DNA of 64,000 nucleotides from Aspidapion aeneum (taxonomy: Eukaryota; Arthropoda; Insecta; Coleoptera; Brentidae), in NCBI GenBank assembly GCA_963576565.1, contig OY755038.1, positions 174,389,287-174,453,286 of the forward strand, read 5' to 3'. Position 1 is the first letter of the stretch; every line of letters starts with the position of its first letter. Made by a program: the position numbers and the translations under genes. The notes beneath the pieces are model-generated. The model was given only the letters and a program-made list of their open reading frames with translations, made no database searches and was not told the DNA's origin. This document shows, in pieces, positions 49,801 through 61,800 of the stretch.

Positions 49801-52800
49801 AGAATAAACTAATTTTTATTTAATTTTTTGAATAAAGCTTCGATTTCTAATTAAAATAAAATGTAATTTTATTTATATGTAATTAATTTTTAATTTTGAG
49901 TACTTTATTTTAATTCTATTTGGCCGACCTGGGTAGGTATTTATGCGTTAAAAAAAACGACGCGACGCCTAACTGCAATATCCCGTATCTGAAAAAATGC
50001 AACTTTACAGGGAAAGCGAAAAACAGTTTGGGTAACACATATAGGGTTATTAGGTATAAAATAATATATTATATTTGTGATTTCCCACGCCTATATGTCT
50101 TATATCATTATACACCATGAAAGTAGCCAGCTCATTTTGCCTAAATCACAAATAATCTAAAAATTATCAAAATGTTAGATACGGGGTATTGCAGTTCGGC
50201 GATCGCGTCATTTAAACAAGAGCGACGGATATGTCCTTACGTTTCTTTAAACCTGAATATGATAATTTTAAATGCATTTGTTTCAACGCACGCTACTGTA
50301 TATAGAAATACGTACCTCCTTAGGCAGTTGATCGTTGATTACATTAAAGCCTTCCTTTTTCAGCATTTCCTTCATATTTGCTCCACTAATAACATAAATA
50401 TCCTTAGTAACAAAATTATTATTTTTTAAGTAGTTTATTGCTGGTTCACTTGCCGTTGTCACTTCTTCTTCAACAATCTAGAATATGTATACAAGGTTAT
50501 TAAAGAAATCCGTATGGTGCCAAGACGCTATGTGTTGCCATAATTTCCCTTTTTAACAATTATTTTTTATTTAAAACTTATGTAAACCATATTAAAATAA
50601 ATGGATCCATGATGGATCTGATACCTTCTTAGCTCATTTGCACACTCCATGCTATAACAACCATGAAAACAGTTTTTTGTAAATATCTCCTACAAAGTTT
50701 TTGGTTATAACAAAAATTTTTTAAAAAAATGTGGGCTACTATACTCCGAAAACCGCATATTGATGCGACGCTCCGGTTAAAAGTTAGCAAATTTTTTATT
50801 TTTTAACTGTCAAAAAACTGTCATTAGCATTGATAAATTTTAACAAAATCTAATCAGCTCGTTGCAGTATTTTACCTAAAAATTTCATCAAAATCGGTTT
50901 ATTGGTTTAGGAGTTATCGTGTTACGGACAGATATACATACACACACACACACAGACAGACATCCCGACAATATTGCTAGGATATTCGGCGTTATCTCAA
51001 AAAAATGTTTTTCGTCGAAAGTAATACCTTCTCTAGCCATTGCTGCGCGGGGAAGGTAAAAATTATTTCGGGGGGCGAGGGGGATGGTCTACCGATCTAC
51101 CTATCAGGCCCATAGAAAAAGAAGGATGGGTATCCACTCTTCAATTTCATTAAACGGGCCGCAAGCCATCTAGCCGTCCGCGTTACACAGAGTGGTGCAG
51201 GCGATGCAGATCGCTGTTTTAATGCACAGAAAGGTGCATTTATTTTGCGGCCAGTCTAATCAATACAACATGATAAGAAGATAGTTTTGTAATGAGCATG
51301 AAGTTAGCGAAGCACCCATCGCAGATCGAATCGTGACTAGGTGGATAATTTGCCGTTAATTAGTCGTGAATTAGTTGTGGAAAAATTAATTTTGTCGCTC
51401 TTATTTTTGACCCTTTTTTTGGGTGCTTCGCTAACTTCATATGAAGTTAGCGAAGCGTTATTTTAAATTTTACCTGCAAAATCCCCCAAAACCCCACAGA
51501 CTCCCCAAATCCTGAAAATTTTTGAATTTTCTTAAAAACTAAGCTTACAGAAAAATATGTAGTAATCTTTATTGTAGACCATAAAATTTCCTTTTCAACA
51601 ATGTATAAGCCAGTGGGGTACGACTAATGACAAACTCTCCAGCGGCGTCCGTTTATTGAGGTAGTGTAAATAAATTTAAAAAAGAAATATGTTTATTAAA
51701 GGTTTTACCCGATTTTCTCAAAAACTGAGCTCTATATCAAAAAATATAATACACACTTTGTTATAGACGATAAAATTGCCTTTTAAATGATGTATAACAA
51801 GGCAATAGTAATTTTATAAATAGCAATTTAAGGGCGTCCGTAAATAAAATCAATTTTGAAAAATCACTAACTTTATCAATTTTTTACAAGTTTTATCCAA
51901 TTTTCTCAAAAATTAAGGTTTTTGGAAAAAAAAATATTTTGCCGTTTATTGTAGAAAATAACATTTCCGTTTTAACAGTGTATTAGTCAGTGGGGTCAGG
52001 CTAATGCCAAACTCTCCAGCGGCGTCCATTTATTAAGAAAATATAAAAAAATTAAAGAAACTACATAGGTTTTACCCGATTATCTTAAAACCCAAGCTCT
52101 CTATCAAATATTGTGACTTACAGTCGATTGTAGACAATAAAATTTCCTTTTAAACGTGTATAATAGTGTAAGATTTATCTTCAGATTAAAACTTCACAGG
52201 CCTGTGCAACTTAAATCAATTTTTACAAATCACCAAACAAATTAATTCTGTTACAAGTTTTTTTCAATTTTCTCAGAGACTAAGCTTAAATTGACAAAAA
52301 TGTGTTTTATACTTTATTGTAGGAAATAAAATTTTCGTTTTAACAATGTGTAAGTCAGTGGGGTTTAATTAATGACAAACCCTTCAGCGACGTCCGTATA
52401 TGAGGGTCAATTAAAAAAAAAATAATTAAAATCATTTTTGTCACGTTTCACCCGATTTTTTTTTCGAATAAAAAAAAAATTTTTTTTTTAAGTATTTTTT
52501 TAATACATTTCAAATCAAGTAATTTAAACTTTGTTGTATTAAAATCGGATAAAAAATAAAAAAGAAACAATTTGTCTTTAAATATACTTTTCCGCCATAT
52601 TGAATCCGCCATATTTAAAAAAAGGCGCGATTATCACAATGACAATAAGTCAAAACCTAATCTGCTAGGTATGTTAAACAAATTTAAGTTACTTTCAAAA
52701 AGTTTTTATGGTTTTTATTAAAAGCATAATTTTTAAATATACCCCAAAGACCCCTATTTTTCTCCAGTTATTTGGAAATAACTTAAAAACTAATTAAGGC

Positions 52801-55800
52801 ATTGGAACACTTGAACCATATTTGAATAAAGAATCAAATCAGCTATCCTTTTTATACAAACTTTTTTTTTCTAGCTCCAATAGTTTTATAAATAAAATTT
52901 TAAAAAAAATTAACCTTTTTTTTATTTTTTTTTTGTTTTTTTGACAAATACAAAAACATACATATTTTCTGACTAATGCATTTTTAAAAACATTCCAAAG
53001 CAAGTATTTTAAACTTTATTCCATGAAAATCCGATAAGAAATAAAAAAGTTACAATTTTTTTAAAAAGACGCCTTTCCGCCATTTTGAATCCGCCATATC
53101 TTTCAAAAAACGCATTTACCAGAATGACAAGTCAAAACCTGATATATGGGATGCCCTTAACAAAGTTAGCTTATCGGCAGAAAGTTGGCACGAATTGCAC
53201 ACGAAACTTGATTTGTCCATAGACTACAACCCCATAGTTGAATACCATAATGTCCTATAAAGCAGTAACTTATTATGAATTGTTAAATTGGACTTACTTC
53301 CAATTAGCCAGTTTATTTTTCTATACCATATCTCAAGTTCTGCTTTTTTTTTTCTTAACATGTGCTTTCGGAATGGGACAACTGGGCGCCGCCAACTCAG
53401 CGCCGCCAACTGGGCGCCGGGCCAACTCGGCGCCGCCAACTGGGCGTCGGCCAACACGGCGCCGGACTAAAAAATTTTTTTTTGATAAAATGTGTAGGTG
53501 AAAAATAAAATATATTATTTATATAAAAACATCTTTAAAAAATACTTTACGCAATTTTTTTGAAATTTGTTTTTGTTAAGTAAAGTTAAATCCATTAAGT
53601 CGACTGTTGAATCTTGGTAGTTGTAGTGTTTGGTAACCTGGTAACACTACCATTTACGTTTTTTATTACAACAATACGGATCCAGAAATCAAATTGGCGG
53701 ATCCAAAATGGCGGATTTTCTTATTTAACAACCGATTTGTCTCAAACTTGAAATATTACATTGCTTAAGGCCATTTAACAAAATTTTTTACTCAAACTTA
53801 AAAAAATCAAAATGCGGATCCAAAATGGCGGATTTTCTTATTTACTAGCCGATTTGTCTCAAACTTGAAATATTACATTGCTTGAGGTCATTTAACACAA
53901 CTTTGAAATCAAACTTAAAAAAATCAAAATGGCGGACTTTCTTATTTATGAACCGATGTGTGATGTGATGGAATTTTGGATCCGGAACTGATTTTTTTAA
54001 GTTTGAGTAAAAAATTTTGTTAAATGACCTCAAGCAATGTAATATTTTAAGTTTGAGACAAATCGGTTAGTAAATAACAAAAAACCGCCATTTTGGATCC
54101 GCCATTTTGATTTTTTTTAAGTTTGAGTAAAAAATTGTGTTAAATGACCTCAAGCAATGTAATATTTCAAGTTTGAGACAAATCGGTTAGTAAATAAGAA
54201 AATCCGCCATTTTGGATCCGCCATTTTGATTTTTTTAAGTTTGAGTAAAAAATTTTGTTAAATGACCTAAAGCAATGTAATAATTCAAGTTTGAGACAAA
54301 TCGGTTGGTAAATAAGAAAATCCGCCATTTTGGATCCGCCATTTTGATTTTTGGATCCGCCATTGTTGTAATAAAAAACGAAAATTGTAGTGTTACCAGG
54401 TTACCAAACACTACAACTACCAAGATTCAACAGTCGACTTAATGGATCTGAGGGCACGGCAGTGTCTCGCCAAGTTCGCGCGCCGTAACCATCTTTTCTG
54501 GAAACATTTCAGCCGATATTTGACCTACCTAAAACTCTACTTCGGAATGAGCTACGAATCTCAAACTTGGCACAGTCGTAGATCTCCATGGAGTTAACAA
54601 ACCCTCTAAGTTTCATGAAATTCCATAAAGTAGTAAAGTAGTTACGAAATTTCAAATAACGTCGAAATTGCAACTCACTCACTGACTCACTCATGTATAG
54701 ATCATCAATATTCTACTGTACTTCCAGACATGCTACAAAGCCGAAATTTGACAGACTGATAGAAATTATGACCAAACCCCAAAATTTTGATTTACTCCCC
54801 TCCCCTATATATTTAAAGTTATGTAAAAGTAGCATCGCCCACTTCCAGAAATGCTAGAGAGTTAAGCTTTGGCAGACTGATAGGAACTATGATAAAACTA
54901 AAGGAAAAAATAAACTCCACAATTTTAATTTACTCCCCTTCCCTTTACATTTAAAGTTATGTAAAATTAGCATTGCCCACTTCCAAAAATGCTAGAGAGT
55001 TGAGCTTTGGCAAAAATTAAAACACCCCAAAATTCTAATTTACTTCCCTCCCTTATAAATGTAAAGTTAAGTAAAAGTAACATTGCCTACTTCCAGAAAC
55101 GCTAGAGAGCTGAACTTTTTAAGACTGAAAGACAATATGATAAAACTATATGAAAAAATTTAAAAACAACATTTTAATTTACTTCCCTCTCCTATAAATG
55201 TAAAGTTATATAAAACTAACATTGCCCACTTCCAGAAACGCTAGAGAGCTGTGCATTGGAATGCTGACATAAATTATGATAAAACCATGGAAAAAAATTT
55301 AAAAAGTCCAATATTTTCATTTACTCTCCTCCCTATAAATGTAAAGTTATGTAAAAGTAACATTACCCACTTCTAGAAACGCTAGAGAGCTGAGCATTGG
55401 AAGACTGATATGAACTATGATAAAACTATAGGATAAAGCTTAAAAACACGACAATTTTAATATATTTCACTCCCCTATACATGTAAAGTTATGTAAAAGT
55501 AACATTGTGCACTTTCAGAAACGCTAGAGAGCTGAGCTTTGGCAGGCTGATGAGAACTACGGTAAAACCATGGAAAAAAATTAAACACCCTAAAAATTTA
55601 AGTAAGGCATTGCAAAAGTTTTGAACAATATTCCGCATATTTTACTACTTTAAAAATTAAGTATTATCCAATTCCTTTAAAAAAGAAGTGAAATCATAAC
55701 AAAAACATTTCATGTAAAAAAAAGCCAAGTACGCGAAAAAGGCAGTCCGTAAAAAGAATTGAGATAAAAGTAAAGCCAAGTTCTCCAATACAAATTTCAA

Positions 55801-58800
55801 AATGAAAGGTTCTTACTAGTTTGGAAATATTTTTTTAAACTTGGCTATTACGGCTGTAAATGACCCTTAGGCACAGTGCTAAATTAAACTTGGCTGTAAT
55901 AGCAAAGTTTAAAAAAACATTTCCAAACTAGTAAGAACCTTTCATTTTGAAATTTGTATTGGAGAACTTGGCTTTACTTTTATCTCAATTCTTTTTACGG
56001 AATGCCTTTTTCGCGTACTTGGCTTTTTTTTACATGAAATGTTTTTGTTATGATTTAACGTTTCTTAACAAAAACAAATTTCAAAAAAATTGTGTAAAGG
56101 ATTTTTTAAAGATCTTTATATAAATAATATATTTTATTTTTCATCTACACATTTTATACAAAAAAAAAATTAGTCCGGCGCCGAGTTGGCTCGGCGCCCA
56201 GTTGGCCCGGCGCCCAGTTGGCGGCGAAGAGTTGGCGGCGCCCAGTTGTCCTAGACCGTGTGCTTTCGAGCGCAATTTGGCCTGATTTGAATATGGTACG
56301 GGAATGTTGTTAATTATTATTTGTATGTGATTTATATTTTTGTTTGTAAAATCAATATGAATTGATTTGGTTTCATTTAATTTTATTCGCCATATTGTGG
56401 TCCTAGTGTAAACTTCGGTGACTGCAACCTGAAGTTTTTCTATGCATTTTTCAATAGATTTTTCTACCGTCAATAAACCAGTATCATCGGAAAATGTTGC
56501 TTAGTGACCATTTTCTAGCATTGGGATATCGCAAGTAAATAATAAGTATAGATAAGGGCCTAGTACGCTACCCTTAAAGTTGAGTATGAGTCTTCCTGTT
56601 TTACTCTAAAATGTCTATCAGATATGTATGATTCCAAAATATCCGAATATTATTTTGGCAGAAACCGTTTTAGTTTAAAATTAAGCCCTTTATGCCATAC
56701 TTTGTGAAAGGCTTGTGCTACATCTAGAAAAACTGCAGAACAAACTTTTCCCTTTTCTAGTGCTTTTTCTATTATATTAGTAATTCTGTGTACTTGATCT
56801 ATCGTGGAATGCTTGTCTCGAAAACCAAATTGATGATTGATTCTTTTAAGCACTAATTTTTCATCGAGCTTGGATATAATTGGCAGCAAAGATATTGGCC
56901 TGTAAGAGGGCACATCATGGAGTGGTTTTCCCGGTTTTGGACTCATGATAACTTCTGCAACTTTCCACAGTTTAGGTACATACCTAAGCCTAAAGGACGC
57001 ATTAATTAGGTTGCATAGTTTTACGATAGCTTTTCTGGGGAGTTGTTTTATGACTACCCCGTTCATAAAATCATACCTTGGGGCTTTTTTCGAATTAATA
57101 TTTTTAATTTCTGTTAATATTTCTTTTGGTGATTGAAGCTTAATATGGTCTTCGATTTGATGGGGTTCATTTAAATGAAAGTTTTCATCTGGTACTTAGT
57201 GGGACTGAAATGTTTTTTCTAAATGACTTGCCAAAATATCTGCTTTTTCTTCGTTACTCCTTGCCCACTGGCTGTTAGATTTTCGTATGGGGGGAATTTG
57301 GATAATTGGACCTTTAAAATCTTTGGTTGCTTTCCAAAGGGAATAGTCGGTGTTTTTTTTTTAATTTTTTATTACTAGAATTTGTTGTTGAGTTTTGTTT
57401 TGTCCCGAGGATCACGGCTTTGCTGCCACTTTCTTCTTAGTTTCTTTTTTTCAATATAAAGTCTCTAATTTCCTTTGGATAGTTTTTTTCCTTAAAAATT
57501 CTTTGGTTTTAGACTATTTTCACAAGCTGCTTGTTGCATATTTGCAACAAAATATTCAATTCCTTTATGGATTTGTTCTGTCGTTTGCAATGGAACTGAT
57601 AGGTTTATTATTTCTAACACACCTTGTTTAAAACTAATCCAGTCCGTCAGTTTAATTACTAGTGAGATATTTGCTTTTTTCTATATTATGTTTTTACCAA
57701 GAGTTAGAATAATAGGTGAATGATCTGAGTGTAAATCAAAATTTTCTTCAATATCTACAAAACTTTAGGATATATTTTTTACTATAAAAAATATCAATTA
57801 GATCTGGAATTTTTCCTGGATCTGTTCGATAGTATGTGAGCTTACCAGTTGATATCGGCTCACATCGATCATCACTAATAGCTTGCAAAAGTTATTTTCC
57901 TTTAGAATTCGTCAGTCTAGATCCCCATTTTTTGCATTAAAGTCACCTCCAACTATAAAACGGTTTCCTAATTTTCTGAGAAAATTAAGATATTAATGCC
58001 TTGGTGGTATATAGACAGCAGTTATGACTAGTGTATATGTTTTGGTTTTTACACTTACTAATGTAGCTTGAATCTCTATGGTTTTATATCCCATCTCCTC
58101 ATAGTGTGATATATTTTCTTTAATTATTACAGCACTTCCCCCATCTGCAGTATTGCTAGGGTGAGTTGTATGATACACTTTATAACCTTTAAATTTAATG
58201 TAAGACTGGATAGTGAAATGCGTTTCTGATAAAAGACAGACGTCAATTTTTTCTATGTCTAGAATAACTTGCAAGTCTTGCTGATTTTGCAAGAGACCAT
58301 TGGCATTTCAGGCTAGAATTCGAAGATTACTGACCATTTTGAGGCATATTGGTAGCTCCGTTATTGCTACTTTCTAGTTTAGTTAATCGCTCATCAAGTT
58401 TGTTTAATTTCTCCAAAATTAATTGAAGTGTTTGTTTCATAGTATTTTGACTACTGATATTTATATCAGGTATATTAGCTGTTGCTGCTACTTGGCTGTA
58501 TGTACTTGTCACAAAGTTTTGTGTGACTGTGTTTCTTGTCTGTGGGTTTTGTCTATTTGTACTCACGTTTGGTATGAAATTCCGTTTCTTAGGTTTATTT
58601 TCCAATTTTTGTATTTCTTTAGCAACAAGGCATCCTCTGTAGTTAGCTAAATGCTTGCCTCCACAGTGGATGCATTTTGGCTCAGATTCTTTTGGTTTGG
58701 GGCATTCTACAGTAAGATGTTTCCCCGTGCATTTTACGCAACGTGGTTCTTTAGCACAATATTTTTGCGTGTGTTCATTAGATTGACATCTTTTGCATGA

Positions 58801-61800
58801 GGTTTTTAGTGCTTCTATTTTCACTTCAATCCCAAGGATACTGGAAATTTTAAAATTTTTGTTGCTATCTTCATCGTGGCTAAATGTGAGCATAAACATG
58901 TTAAGAGGTTGTCTTGTTCTCCATTTCAGTTTGTTGCTGGCTTCCAGTGCCTTAAAACCTTTTTTGTGTAAATTAGCTACAATTTTTTGTGGATCACATG
59001 AGAAGTGTAGCCTATTCGCTATTACTCTAATTGGCCTTATTTGTTTGTTTTCGTATGATGCTTTATTTCATTAAGCATTTTAGTAACCAGCCGATAGCTG
59101 TCTGCGTCTTGTACATTTATTTTAATATTTTCGATATTTGAAACTTTTATTTTAACTTCTTGTATGATATTTAACTTTTCATAAATATCATTAAAATTAT
59201 TTACACAATTTACCATAATCGGTGAAGGTGATGGAGCTTTTTAACTTTAGTAGAGGGTTCTTCATTTTGTATTTTATTGGAGGGCTCTCCAGTGCCCGAG
59301 CTTTTTTGTGGTGGTGAGAGTGAAGTATCCATTCGACGTTTTTTCCAACCTTTTCCGTTTTGTCTGATCCACTCAGATCGTCCTCATGAGTAATGTAGTT
59401 CATGTGAGACTCTTCTTTTTTTGTGACTTCTGTGTCTCTAAATCTGCAAACTTTGTTTGCATACTTTCCAGTTGACTTCGGAGATAATCCACTTGTACAC
59501 TAACTGAATTTTTTTCGTTTTGGGATTTTTTCCATTCGCTATATAAAACTTCTTCATTTTGTGTTCTAGCATGGCTATCCTGAAATAATTCGGCATTATC
59601 CATTTTTTCTTGATTTTGTTTGGGCTTTTCGCTAATTTTTAAAACAAGCTTCACAGGTGATATTTAACACAGATTTTCGCGCGCGTGGTTTATTATAAAC
59701 AAAACAAACCCCGACTTTGACCTCGTTAGCACTATTATGTAGGTACGACGCAATACAACCGTACCGAACTGCGATCGAACGGATACTAATAAAAATACCT
59801 GAACTTAAATTATTCGCTTGACGCTTGATTTTTATATGTTATTGAGCAGATTATTGCAAAACTATATTATGTGATCAACCAGACCAATAGCGTAGGCGAA
59901 ACGTCCTCCCAGACACAATATCTAATTAAAGTAATAATGCCTTGTATGCTTAAGGCATTATTGAAAATAGGGCCCCATTTTTTTGCAAAAGGTTCGGTCC
60001 TTAGTGTGCCAATAAGTTTGCGAACATGAGCTATATCGGCCAAAATCAATATTGGACAGGCAGCAAAGCGCTATTTTCGCCAATTTTTGTGGGATTTTGA
60101 TAAGCATTGGCATGTTTATACATCGACCCAAGAAAAGTGAAAAACCAAGAACAATTTCGTGAATTTGTCTCTCTAAGCTGCGTATCAGTGCCCTGAACTT
60201 TCCGGTTTGCACCTTTCCACTTTTTTCAAAATATCTCATAATAAAAAAAAACCAAAATATTTAGTCCCACGGTTTTCATTAGGCAAGACCAGTCTCTATG
60301 GGCCTAAGTACCACAACTTTTAAAAATATTTATGGATTTAAAAAAAAATAATGTCAAAGTCGAAACTTTGACAAATTCACCAAAGTAGTGATTTTTTAAA
60401 ACTTGAATTTTTGGACGCTGTTAAAAAATTTCTAAGGCGGATTTTATCTGACATACTTTTTTTTCTGCCTTTTGAGTCTTGCTATACTACCCTTTTTAAA
60501 ATATTAAAAAATATAGCAGGTAAAATCTGTAGCAGAATCACAAATACCCAGCTGTCGCGTTTTTCACAAAATTCTTTGCACTGCTTATACAAATAAATTT
60601 TTTAAAACTTTATTTGAACAAAACGTAAAGGGCTATTTACTGGCTCTAATAGACAACTAAATGCAAAATTTACTCTCCTAAAAAAAACTTATAGTCCAAA
60701 ATATTAAAAAATTTACCGCAAACATGGAAAAATCACTGACTCAAAATTTTTTTACGAAAAAACTACACATTTGGAGATAAACGGCTGGGGACTTTTTATT
60801 TTGCGTTTAATTTTGGGTCCCCCGAAAACCGTTGTTTTAATGTAGACAAGCTTTTAAACGGTATGAAATTTTTTTTTAAATATACTTGGTAAGTGGTAGC
60901 AAAAAAGCGTTTAAAGTTGGATATTTTTCAGTTTTTTAAAAAAATATCCAAATCGTATACTGGTCGGTCACTTTCGTCAATTTTGATGGGACTATCGTAA
61001 CAATTGGCAAGTTTGTACATCGACTTTTGAGAAGTATAAAATAAAAAATAAAAAATTTCAAAATAACTGAAAATCAAAAAGAGTCAAAATATTTTTTATT
61101 TCGGTTTTAATTAAGTAAGACCTGTCTCTATCGGTCTGTCTTACATAACTATTAGAAATATGTTTTGAAAAGCGCTTTTTTGCTACAACTTACTAAGTAT
61201 ATTTTGAAAAAAAATTCACACCTTTTGAAAGCACCATATTAGAACAAAGGTTTTCGCGGGACTCAAAATTAAACGCAAAATAAAAAATCCCCAGCTGTTT
61301 ATCTCCAAATGTGTAGTTTTTTCTTAAAAATCTGTTATTTTGTGTCAGTGATTTTTCCATGTTTGCGGTAATTTTTTTTTAGTTGAGTAAATTTTATATT
61401 TAGTTGCCGATTAGAACCAGTAAATAGTCTTTTATGTTTTGTTCAAATAAAGTTTTAAAAAATTGATTTGTATAAGCACTCCAAAGTCTCTGAATTTTGC
61501 GAAAAACGCGTCAGCTTGTCTCACTATAATGTGATTCTGCTACAGGTTTTTCCTGCTATATTTTTTAATGTTTTAAAAAGTGAGATAGAGCCAGACTTAA
61601 AGAAAGACAAGAAAGTATGTCAGATAAAATCCGCCTCAGAAATTTCTGGATAGGATCCAAAAATTCAAGTTTTAAAAAAATCACCACTTTGGTAAACTGG
61701 GCAAAGTTTTGATTTTGACATTATTTTCTCTGAAATCGACAAATATTTGTAAATGTTGTGGTACGTGGGCCCATTGAGACAGGTCTTACCTTATTAAAAC

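Larger units (their letters stand above)
53371..56258. mobile_element. Foldback element E: GCCAACTGGGCGCC termini, 10-bp target duplication, inserted in jockey RT
   Basis: TGTGCTTTCG is present at 53361-53370 and 56259-56268. Jockey RT coding stops at one copy and resumes in frame at the other. Arms of about 200 bp (53371-53580, 56065-56258) begin with GGACAACTGGGCGCCGCCAAC and carry four to five units of GCCAACTGGGCGCCG, then AT-rich DNA ending in TTTTGTTAAG. Inside lie a second inverted-repeat element (53588-54447) with satellite units in both orientations, and composite element G (54448-56054). It has no ORF of its own. Confidence 0.9.
53150..59800 (-). mobile_element. Jockey-like non-LTR retrotransposon, degenerate, split by foldback element E
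   Basis: The order on the minus strand is 5' region (from about 59800), ORF1 (59654-58327), endonuclease (58319-57700), RT (57150-56270), then 3' part of the RT at 53360-53220 beyond the foldback insertion. Frames are broken repeatedly, so it is inactive. The 3' end is not clear; homology fades near 53200. It lies in the 12.8-kb intron of the phosphatase, in the same strand. Confidence 0.85.

Noticed and set aside
59867..60239. Minus-strand ORFs of 60 and 93 codons
   Set aside because: They fall in the 0.9-kb repeat, are not conserved in the other copies, and show no motif.
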